DNA from: Burkholderia humptydooensis | GTDB taxonomy: Bacteria; Pseudomonadota; Gammaproteobacteria; Burkholderiales; Burkholderiaceae | Assembly: GCF_001513745.1 (NCBI RefSeq) | Contig: NZ_CP013382.1 | Location: 496,001-560,000, forward strand | DNA length: 64,000 nt | Direction: 5' to 3' | Part shown: in pieces, positions 1-6,520 of the stretch | How positions within the stretch are numbered: the first letter of the stretch is position 1 | Layout of the letters: each line of letters opens with the position of its first letter | Translations under genes and position numbers: made by a program | Notes under the pieces: generated by a model | Database searches by the model: none | What the model was told of the DNA's origin: nothing | What the model saw: the letters and a program-made list of their open reading frames with translations, nothing else

Positions 1-132
1 CGGTCCGTCATCTGAACGTCGTTCGGATCGAGACGTCCGACGTCGCCACAACCTGCGGGGTGTCGAATACAAGTTTCCATCGGCAGTTTCTTGAGACAGA
101 TGTATTCAAATGCTATCGAAAAGGGGAACCAC

Positions 133-342
133 ATGTATCCGTGGATATGGCTTTGGGCTCCGAATTTTTATTTTCCATTGAGCGGCGCCGTCGACCAGAC
201 GATTCAGCCTGATTTGTTCGACACCATCGATCCAGGCGCGGGCAATGGAAGGGTCGAGCGGAAAGCATTCCAGGTTGCCTCGTATGGGCGCCAACTCGGG
301 CTGATCACCGAGGTGCTGCTGGACATCGCCAGGAATCAATGA
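133..342 (+). CDS. Small uncharacterised protein (69 aa)
   Basis: I do not recognise a named family. The ATG at 133 is preferred over the upstream in-frame ATG at 91 because a purine-rich stretch (aaaggggaa) sits just before it. The product starts with an aromatic stretch (MYPWIWLWAPNFYFP), then a polar, acidic middle, and ends in a helix-like GLITEVLLDIA. It has no signal peptide or obvious membrane segment; the aromatic start is too short and polar for a confident anchor. The stop is 3 bases before the next ATG, so the two genes are almost certainly co-transcribed. Function unknown; coding is supported by codon use and the tight pairing. Confidence 0.6.
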   Translation: MYPWIWLWAPNFYFPLSGAVDQTIQPDLFDTIDPGAGNGRVERKAFQVASYGRQLGLITEVLLDIARNQ

Positions 343-345
343 GCG

Positions 346-540
346 ATGTCGGCGGAAGCGAAAGAGTCCGTGGAATGCCTCAAGCGCATACAGGGCGAGA
401 TCGAGCAAATCAAAAAGGAAGAGTCAGAGTCGATCGCCGAGGAAATAAATGCCAGGCTCCTGCAACTGAAGACGCAAAATCCCAAAGAATTTTCACGGCT
501 GCGCACGCAACTCCAGGACATCTTCAAGGAAGACTCCTGA
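346..540 (+). CDS. Small coiled-coil hypothetical protein (64 aa)
   Basis: The product is a short, highly charged, soluble protein rich in Glu, Lys and Gln, with heptad-like spacing through most of its length (for example IQGEIEQIKKEESESIAEEI), so a helical hairpin or coiled coil is likely. It has no signal peptide or catalytic motif. It starts 3 bases after the stop of the preceding 69-aa gene, forming a two-gene unit. Composition is AT-richer than the neighbouring metabolic genes, with Lys AAA and AAG, consistent with accessory DNA. No function can be assigned. Confidence 0.6.
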   Translation: MSAEAKESVECLKRIQGEIEQIKKEESESIAEEINARLLQLKTQNPKEFSRLRTQLQDIFKEDS

Positions 541-777
541 TTCCTTATTTCGGCATGCGACGCGGTTCCCAAAGCGGACGCGGTTCAAATTGGATGCTCG
601 ACACTTGAACCGGTCCATGTGCCGGTTCCGTTGACCGTGGGAGGCCTGCGTGGCTCGAACCGAGGCGCCCGACGCGGGTTGCGCCCGGGAAGGCGCCCGA
701 GCGGCATTCCCGCCCGCTGATCCGCGATGAAAGTCTCGGACGCCATCTGCGCTCGCGCCTCGCGCCGCACGACGGCA
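541..777. other. Intergenic space, no gene seen
   Basis: Lies between the 3' ends of the converging two-gene unit and the M29-like gene. I find no convincing reading frame, tRNA or strong terminator hairpin here. Confidence 0.5.
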
Positions 778-1731
778 TCACACCGCGAATGCGCGATCGA
801 ACACGGTCCTGTCGTCGAACGCGAGCGTTCCGTTCGCGAAGATCAGATCGAGGTGATGGCTGCCCTGTTCGCCGCCGCCGAGACCGAGATGCAGGCCCGG
901 ATGCCGCTCCTCGAAGCCGGCGTTGCGGCCGTACAGCCCCTTGATTCCGAGGTTCGTGCCGATGCCGAACTCCTCGATCTTGCGGTGGTTCGCGTGCCGT
1001 TCCAGATACGACGCGAAATCGTGGCGAAAGCCAGGATGATCGCTGTCGAAGCCGGCGATCGTGCTGTTCTCGATGCGCAGCGTCGCAAGCCGCTCGGCGA
1101 CCTTGTATTTGACGGCGAACGGAATGGTGCTGAGAAACGTCCCGCTGAACACGATCGAGCCGTGCAGATCGGTGACGTGCGTCGCGATCTCGCCAGGCAC
1201 GACGTCGAGGTTGCCCATGCCGTCGACGCTCGTCCATTTCTGATCCGGCTTGAGCGAGCCCGTCAGCAGGTTGCCGGCCTCGTCGATGAAGCGGACCTGC
1301 GACGCGCGCGCGGCGGCGTCGATCAGCCGGCCGTTGCGCGCGGCGATGTCGTCGAGCGATTCCGAGAAGGCTTCGTCGAGATGCGGGCCGTAATCCTTGA
1401 ACAGCACCGACTTGCCCCAGTGCTCGACGATTGCGGGCCGGATTGCCGAAAGGAACGGCGGGCCGCTCGGCAACGGCGTCGGCAGGCACGACGAGTCGTA
1501 TAGCAGGACGAACAGATCGGAGCGGTCGATCGCCGCGATGATGTCGGCGGGCGGCGTGCTTTCGAGGCAGAGCGTGGTTGCGTCGAGCGATTCGGGTAGT
1601 GCGGAAAACGCTTGCAATGCGATATCGCGGTTGCTTGCGTCGTATCCGACCAGCAGATTCGCCGTATCCGAGCGCGCGAGCTTGTCGCGCAGTGCGGGAT
1701 GAAAGCCGAGTGCGCGGTGCAGGTTCAGCAT
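778..1731 (-). CDS. M29 aminopeptidase / NicX-like metalloprotein
   Basis: The 317-aa product resembles the M29 leucyl-aminopeptidase / 2,5-dihydroxypyridine dioxygenase (NicX) fold family. The C-terminal third carries the expected metal-ligand pattern in order: Glu in IEEFGIGTN, Glu-Arg-His in FEERH, His in LHLGLG, and HHLD. M29 members bind metal through such Glu/His/Asp residues; activity here is not shown. The start at 1731 is chosen because GGAG lies 8 bases upstream and because extending further would overlap a 40-codon peptide gene on the same strand. That peptide gene and a 26-bp palindrome lie immediately upstream, suggesting the enzyme acts on, or is co-expressed with, the peptide. 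No signal peptide. It could instead be a plain peptidase or ring-cleaving dioxygenase. Confidence 0.7.
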   Translation of the reverse strand: MLNLHRALGFHPALRDKLARSDTANLLVGYDASNRDIALQAFSALPESLDATTLCLESTPPADIIAAIDRSDLFVLLYDSSCLPTPLPSGPPFLSAIRPAIVEHWGKSVLFKDYGPHLDEAFSESLDDIAARNGRLIDAAARASQVRFIDEAGNLLTGSLKPDQKWTSVDGMGNLDVVPGEIATHVTDLHGSIVFSGTFLSTIPFAVKYKVAERLATLRIENSTIAGFDSDHPGFRHDFASYLERHANHRKIEEFGIGTNLGIKGLYGRNAGFEERHPGLHLGLGGGEQGSHHLDLIFANGTLAFDDRTVFDRAFAV

Positions 1732-1747
1732 GCGTGTCTCCGGAAGC

Positions 1748-1773
1748 GACGGAAGGGCGCGCGCCCTTCCGTC
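1748..1773 (-). terminator. Perfect 26-bp palindrome between peptide gene and M29-like gene
   Basis: Two 13-base arms (1748-1760 and 1761-1773) are perfect reverse complements with no spacer, centred on gcgc. The hairpin starts about 16 bases after the stop of the peptide gene and ends 16 bases before the M29-like start codon. There is no U-tract, so it is better read as an attenuator or mRNA-stabilising hairpin than as a full terminator. It would favour high expression of the peptide over the enzyme. Confidence 0.55.
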
Positions 1774-1789
1774 AGATCGAATGGCCTGC

Positions 1790-1912
1790 TTAGACCGGCC
1801 AGAGCGCGGTGCCGAACGGCACCACCGCATCCTCGACCATCATGTCGACGGCTTCAGCATGCGTATCTTCCTGCATCCAGGCGAGCAAATCGATTTGCTG
1901 ATTTTCCTGCAT
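1790..1912 (-). CDS. Short peptide gene (40 aa), candidate modified-peptide precursor
   Basis: A complete 40-codon frame: ATG at 1912-1910, TAA at 1792-1790, with a strong Shine-Dalgarno (CTGGAGAA) 7-8 bases upstream. The peptide begins MQENQQIDLLAWMQ, continues with an acidic, probably helical stretch containing DMMVEDA, and ends in the hydrophobic tail VPFGTALWPV. An acidic amphipathic leader plus a short hydrophobic Pro/Trp-containing tail is the usual build of a ribosomal natural-product precursor. It lacks Cys and has no Ser in the tail, so it is not lanthipeptide- or thiazole-like. It is followed by a perfect palindrome and then the M29-like gene. That it is a precursor is inference; that it is translated is well supported by the start site. 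Confidence 0.55.
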   Translation of the reverse strand: MQENQQIDLLAWMQEDTHAEAVDMMVEDAVVPFGTALWPV

Positions 1913-2218
1913 GTCAATTCTCCAGGTGTTGTGAGCACGAGTTATTCAACATGGAAACATGGCGGCCAGGCCGCCGCTGCTTGCGCGGCATTTCTTGTCA
2001 ATGCCTTACAAGTGCATTCGATATTACTTGTCGATTTTATTGAATGCAATTGTCGATATTGTTTTTACTTGTCGTGTACTAAACACGGGAGAGGGCACGA
2101 TGCGTCGCCGGCCGAAAATCGCAATGGTGATTGGAATTGATGTATGAAAGTGAATCCGGCTTCTTAAATAGTGGGAAAGCGAGGAGTGGATTGCCTATTG
2201 GTGTTTCTGATCTTCGAT
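1913..2218. promoter_or_regulatory. AT-rich upstream region with repeated CTTGTC boxes
   Basis: This low-GC stretch lies upstream of the minus-strand peptide gene and holds no gene. CTTGTC or ATTGTC occurs at 1994-1999, 2028-2033, 2049-2054 and 2068-2073; the 10-mer TTACTTGTCG is repeated exactly at 2025-2034 and 2065-2074, and ACAAG at 2008-2012 gives an inverted copy. Repeated boxes of this kind look like regulator sites for the peptide operon. No regulator gene next to it is intact. Confidence 0.4.
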
Positions 2219-2520
2219 TCAATTTTTCGAATAATTTCGGGCGCCGGAATTCGAGAGATCGCGCAATCGCGCACGCACATCGGCAGGCGGAGACGACGCA
2301 TTGCGCCGAATCGTCGTCGACGGACGGTCGGCCGCCCGGCATGCCGCCATGTCCTGCCGGTGCTGCGGATACATGGCGTTGACGGGCAGCGGAGCCTGCG
2401 CGAACGGTTCGAGCACGGTCACGAGCCGGCCCGCGTCCAGCGCGGCCGCGACGATGAAGTGCGGCAGCAGCGCGACGCCGAGCCCCGCGAGAGCGCGGGC
2501 AAGGGCATCGCGCGTAGCGA
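2219..2520 (-). pseudogene. LysR-family regulator remnant (C-terminal part)
   Basis: Read on the minus strand, the stretch ARALAGLGVALLPHF followed by GRLVTVLEPFAQAPLPVNA is typical of the distal effector-binding half of a LysR regulator. The DNA-binding domain and most of the effector domain are missing. The end is also degenerate: after PQHRQD the expected family ending is lost and the frame runs on into low-complexity residues. On the other side of the break, near 2515-2520, a truncated pirin gene begins on the opposite strand. LysR genes are often divergent from pirin genes in Burkholderia, so one deletion could have removed both 5' ends and the shared promoter. Confidence 0.65.
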
Positions 2521-2938
2521 GTTCAACCATTCCGCGGACGAACCGGTGCATTTCCTGCTGATCTGGATCGGGCCGTCGGTGCGGGGCGTCGAGCCGCGCT
2601 ATCAGCAGGCGAGCGTGAGCGACGACGAAAAAGCGCGGGCGGCTGCGCCTCATCGTGTCGCCGGAGGGGCAGGACGGCTCGCTGAAGATCCGGCAGGACG
2701 CGCGGGTCTACGCGGGCCTCTTCGACGGCGACGCGAGCGAGCGGTTCGAGCTGCCGCCGCGGCGCTTCGCCTATGTGCACGTCGCGCGCGGATCGGTGAC
2801 AGTCAACGGCGTCGAGCTGCGCGACGGCGACGGCGCGCGGATTCGCGGCGAAGCGGCGCTGCAGATCGCGACGGCAAGCAGGCGGAGGTGCTGCTGTTCG
2901 ATCTGCGGCCGATCGAAGTCACCGCCGAGTGGGCGTGA
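2515..2938 (+). pseudogene. Pirin (YhaK-like) remnant, truncated and twice frameshifted
   Basis: The stretch begins in mid-protein with EFNHSADEPVHFLLIWIG, characteristic of the middle of a YhaK-type pirin (a bicupin, quercetinase-like). The frame then shifts near 2632 (an extra base after DDEK), where the match continues as IVSPEGQDGSLKIRQDARVY and YVHVARGSVTVNGVELRDGD. It shifts back near 2870, giving AEVLLFDLRPIE and a stop at 2936-2938. About half the protein, including the first cupin and start codon, is absent. Two compensating indels plus truncation make it a pseudogene; either indel could be a sequence error, but the 5' truncation cannot. Confidence 0.7.
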
Positions 2939-2991
2939 CGCGGGCGCGCGATGGATGTTCGCCGGCGAAGCGGTAGAATCCGAATCGTCAT

Positions 2992-4300
2992 ATGAAAGTT
3001 GGCGGGTCGGCAGGCTCGCCGCAGCCCTTCATGTCGAGCATCGAACTCTACTGCGGCGCCGAAATCGAGCCCGATTCGGAAAAGCGCGTGCTGATCGCGC
3101 TTTTCGAGCATCTGGACGCGCGCGGTCTGCCTGCCGTCGTGCTCTCGAACTTCACGATCGGCCGATGCCAGATCGATTTTCTCGTCGGCACCGAATCGAC
3201 GACGCTGCTGCTCGAGGTCAAGGGTTTTCGCGTGCCCGTCATCGGATTCGTCAACGGCTCATGGTCGAGCGTCTCGCCGGACGGCTCGCTTCAGCGCGAG
3301 CGGAACGGCTGGGACCAGGCGCTGAAGAACAAGTATGCGGTGCGGAAACGGCTGGGCGTCGAGATGTCCGGCAGATGGATTCCCTATCCCAACGCGGCCG
3401 TGCTGTTCGAGGCCGGCATCGCGCCCGGCTCGATGTTCGACGAGATGGATCACGAGTGGGTCGCGATTCGCGGAATCGAGCGTCTCGGCGAACTGCTGGC
3501 CGCCCGCGCGGGCGAGCCGTGGCCGCTCGATTGGCTGCGCCTGCTCGCCGGCACGCTGAATCTGGATCGCTCGACGCTGCAACTGGCGGTAGCCGGACCG
3601 GCGCGGTCGATGGCAGGGCGGCCGCCGTTTGCGGCCGAATCGCCCAGAACATTCGAGCCGTCTGGAGCGGCTGCGCCTGCGCCGTTCGACGCCTCCGCCC
3701 CGCCGAATCCGTCCCAGCCGTTCGTCGTGCCGTCGACCATCCGGACGGACGAAGGGCTGCCTCGCGCGCTGCCGGCAGACGTCGCGCCGGCTCGGCGCGG
3801 CGTCGTTCGACGCGCTGCGTCCGCGCCTGCCGTTTGGTCGCCCGCGGCCACAAGCGATGCGCACGCCGCGCGCAGCTCGAACGCCGCCGCACGTCCCGGG
3901 CTGCCTTCCGTCGCCACGGCGGTGCGGCCCGCCCGCGGCGAGCGGGCGCGCCGCCTGCCGTTGGGCGTCTTCGTACTGTTGAGCGCGGCTGCGTTCGTCT
4001 GGCGAAGCGACACGCGCTGTCCCGCCGAACGCAACCGCTGTCGCCGCGTCGCAGACGACGACGGTCAAGCCGCCGCGTCCGCATCGCCCGAAAAGGCACG
4101 TCGCGTCGAAACCGCGCCGGACGACCGCGCCGGCCAGAACCGATACGGCCCGAGTGGACGCGGCGGCCGATGCGGCGGCCGTCGCCGAACGGCCGGCGTC
4201 CGCTGTCCGATCCGAATCGCCGCCCACGGTCGAATATCCCGTATCCTGCCCGCCAGGTGTCGACCGTCTGGGCTGCAACGGACGCGTGGACCCGGAGTGA
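2992..4300 (+). pseudogene. NERD-domain membrane protein, frameshifted near its TM segment
   Basis: Residues 25-170 look like a NERD (nuclease-related) domain: a Glu near the start (AEIEPDSEKRVL), then QIDFLVGTESTTLLLEVKG, resembling a D...E-x-K nuclease core. A Pro/Ala-rich linker follows and then one membrane segment (PLGVFVLLSAAAFVW, about residue 321-337). Just after it, near 4000-4005, protein-like sequence moves to another frame: the +1 frame continues with GEATRAVPPNATAVAAS and ends as PPGVDRLGCNGRVDPE with a stop at 4298-4300. In the original frame the ribosome would run on through Arg-rich junk into the next gene. Start could be 2992 or 3031. Substrate unknown; the shift may be a real mutation or a base-calling error. 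Confidence 0.55.
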
Positions 4301-4422
4301 CAGCCTGGCTGTCCCGCCGGTACGCGATCGACGATCCGATCAACGAAACCGCGCGCATTTGCGATGAGCGGCGGCGAGGCCGCCTCCGACGCCGATGCGC
4401 GATACGCACTGAGGGATTCACG

Positions 4423-5052
4423 ATGAAACTGCTGCTCGTCGGATCGACGGGGCTCGTTGGCCGTCACGTGCTGGACCTGGCGCTCGCCGATCCGCGCGTC
4501 GATGGCGTGACGGCGCTCGCGCGCCGCGCGCTGCCCGCGCATCCGAAGCTGCATGCGCCGCGCGTCGATTTCGATCGTCTGCCCGAAGACGCGCCGTGGT
4601 GGCGCGCCGACGCGGCGATCTGCACGCTCGGCACGACGATGCGCGCGGCCGGCTCCAGGCCCGCGTTCCGGTTAGTCGATCACGACTATCCGCTCGCGGT
4701 TGCGCGCATCGCCCGGCGGCACGGCACGCCGACATACGTGCTCAATTCGGCGCTCGGCGCGGACCCGTCGTCGCGCTTTTTCTACAACCGCGTGAAGGGC
4801 GAGCTGGAGCGGGATCTGGCGGCCCTCGGGTTCGCATCGTTCACCGCGGTGCGGCCGGGCCTGATCGGCGGGCATCGGGACGAATTCCGCGCCGGCGAGC
4901 GAGCCGCCGTGCTTGCATTGACGCTGTTCGGGCCGCTGCTGCCGCGCGGCTGGCGGCTCAATCCGGTGCCGACGATCGCCCGCGCGTTGCTCGACGCGGC
5001 GCTGAATCCAGCGCCGGGCGCGCATCTCGTCACGTCCGATCGGCTGACCTGA
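4423..5052 (+). CDS. NAD(P)-binding Rossmann protein (HTATIP2/YwnB-like)
   Basis: A 209-aa protein opening with MKLLLVGSTGLVGRHVLDLA, a dinucleotide-binding glycine motif at the very N-terminus as in atypical short-chain dehydrogenases. Further on it has CTLGTTMRAAGS, a YVLNSALGADPSS strand and FYNRVKGELERDL, with the Tyr-x-x-x-Lys of the family (YNRVK). The start at 4423 is fixed by the glycine motif being N-terminal. The in-frame extension upstream to 2992 is produced by the frameshift in the NERD gene and is not a true fusion. Substrate unknown; such proteins usually act as oxidoreductases or NAD(P)H sensors in the cytoplasm. Confidence 0.8.
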   Translation: MKLLLVGSTGLVGRHVLDLALADPRVDGVTALARRALPAHPKLHAPRVDFDRLPEDAPWWRADAAICTLGTTMRAAGSRPAFRLVDHDYPLAVARIARRHGTPTYVLNSALGADPSSRFFYNRVKGELERDLAALGFASFTAVRPGLIGGHRDEFRAGERAAVLALTLFGPLLPRGWRLNPVPTIARALLDAALNPAPGAHLVTSDRLT

Positions 5053-5141
5053 TCGCCGCGCGCGGGTTCGCATGCCGGCGCATCGGGCTCGCTCGCGATT
5101 CGCGCCGCTCCCTCAATGGCAATGCTTTCTACGGAGTCTGA

Positions 5142-5747
5142 ATGGACAGTCATATCGCAGCGGTCGAGCTGAAGAAAGCTTACCGGCTCATCAATCATGG
5201 CCCGACGGTGCTCGTATCCGCCCGCCACAACGGCGTGGACAACGTGATGGCGGCGGCGTGGGCGTGTGCGCTGGATTTCTCGCCGCCGAAGCTGACGGTG
5301 GTGCTCGACAAGGCGACGAAGACGCGCGAATTGATCGAGCGCAGCGGACGCTTCGTCGTCCAGGTGCCGACGGCCGCGCAATTGCAGCTCACGCAGGAAG
5401 TCGGCAGCCATAGCCTGTCGAGTCAGCCGGACAAGCTGCGGCGCGCCGGCGTGCGGCTCTTTTCGATCGACGGCCACGACGCGCCGTTCGTCGAGGGCTG
5501 CTCGGCGTGGCTCGCGTGCACGCTCGTGCCGGAGCCGCACAACCAGCAGGCGCACGACCTGTTCATCGGCGAGGTTGCCGCCGCATGGTCCGATACGCGC
5601 GCGTTCAAGGACGGGCATTGGCAATTCGAACAGGCCGATCCCGCGTGGCGAAGCCTGCATCATGTCGCGGGCGGCCACTTCTATGCGATCGGCGAGCCGC
5701 TGTCGGCTCGCGGGGCCGGCGAGCAGGACGCCGAAGCCGCGCTGTAG
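5142..5747 (+). CDS. Flavin reductase-like FMN-binding protein
   Basis: The 201-aa product matches the flavin_reduct / FMN-binding split-barrel family in its opening (RLINHGPTVLVSARHNGVDNVMAAAWACALDFSPPK written in part), with the typical pattern PTVLVSA, then DNVMAAAW, then PPKLTVVLDKATKTREL. A later segment HNQQAHDLFIGEV also fits this family. An ACGGAG ribosome site precedes the ATG. Such proteins bind FMN and reduce flavin or a small substrate with NAD(P)H; the exact partner is not shown. It follows the Rossmann gene by 89 bases on the same strand and may be co-transcribed. Confidence 0.75.
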   Translation: MDSHIAAVELKKAYRLINHGPTVLVSARHNGVDNVMAAAWACALDFSPPKLTVVLDKATKTRELIERSGRFVVQVPTAAQLQLTQEVGSHSLSSQPDKLRRAGVRLFSIDGHDAPFVEGCSAWLACTLVPEPHNQQAHDLFIGEVAAAWSDTRAFKDGHWQFEQADPAWRSLHHVAGGHFYAIGEPLSARGAGEQDAEAAL

Positions 5748-5819
5748 AGGCGCGCGCCGCGCCGCGCGCTGCGCTCGACGTCCTCGTCGGCAGTTGGCCG
5801 TCTGTCGATCCTCCGACGG

Positions 5820-5838
5820 CTGATTCGAAACGAATCAG
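5820..5838. terminator. Hairpin between converging genes
   Basis: CTGATTCG (5820-5827) and CGAATCAG (5831-5838) form a perfect 8-bp stem with an AAA loop, just after the flavin reductase and just before the stop of the converging hypothetical gene. There is no strong U-tract on either side. Its place suggests a bidirectional terminator. Confidence 0.4.
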
Positions 5839-5843
5839 ATGCT

Positions 5844-6227
5844 TCAGCGAGACTGGCTCGGAATGGCGACTCTGAAAAATCCGGATCGCCAGTAGGTCCA
5901 GCCGCCCGTCTGAGGCTCGAAAAAACCGTGCAACGGGATTCCGCTGCTGATCGAAAGCGTGACCTTCGTCTCGTCGATCCTGATCGACGCGGGGTTTCCC
6001 GAAGTCGGTCCATAGTAGCTCCAGATCAGGGGGTATACCTTTTCCTGATCGGGCGAGAAGAACAGGCAGACCGGATACGGGATGCATTTCAAATTGTGTT
6101 TGAAGATGAGGCTCGTATTGATCGTGTTGTCCGCCGGCCGCCAGTCCGAGTCATAAGCGAAATTGGCGCTGAACGTGGACGGGGATGACGAAATGGCTGA
6201 TTCGGTATAGGTGATGTCGGTGCTCAT
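5844..6227 (-). CDS. Orphan beta-rich hypothetical protein (127 aa)
   Basis: I cannot name the family. The protein is rich in Ser, Thr, Trp, Tyr and Phe, has no signal peptide or TM segment, and shows alternating hydrophobic patterns typical of a small beta-sandwich. Features such as FAYDSDWRP, FKHNLKC and a C-terminal GGWTYWRSGFFRV loosely recall H-type lectin-like domains (aromatic- and His-rich strands closing with G-W...RV), but this is weak. Lower GC than its neighbours and its isolation between unrelated genes suggest acquired DNA. The start has GAGG-like purines upstream (aagaggaattc). Confidence 0.6.
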   Translation of the reverse strand: MSTDITYTESAISSSPSTFSANFAYDSDWRPADNTINTSLIFKHNLKCIPYPVCLFFSPDQEKVYPLIWSYYGPTSGNPASIRIDETKVTLSISSGIPLHGFFEPQTGGWTYWRSGFFRVAIPSQSR

Positions 6228-6520
6228 CGTGAATTCCTCTTGTTCGCTGGGGGGAATCGAATGCGCTATTTCGCGAATGCCGCCGGATGGGGCGAGAGGG
6301 TGCGGCGTGCGGCCGGCGCGCGAATGAAAGGAGGCGGCGGGGTACGTATGTTCGCCTCGTCCATGTATGGTTGTGCGCGGAAAGTGTTTTGTCGACTATG
6401 AGTTCTGGTAGGGCGGTCAATCGGCCTTCGATCATCGGTCGCAAGACCGGTAACGGCCGGACGGTTTGATTTCTGCTCCGACGCCAGCCGGGGAATCGCG
6501 CGCGCGGGCCGGCACGCGTC
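6228..6520. other. AT-richer intergenic region upstream of the orphan gene
   Basis: Contains the presumed promoter of the 127-aa gene on the minus strand and the 3' flank of the MocR gene. I see no further gene and no strong hairpin. Confidence 0.4.

Noticed and set aside
545..1489. Long Arg-rich frame on the minus strand
   Set aside because: It is an out-of-frame shadow of the M29-like gene, with runs of Arg and no motif.
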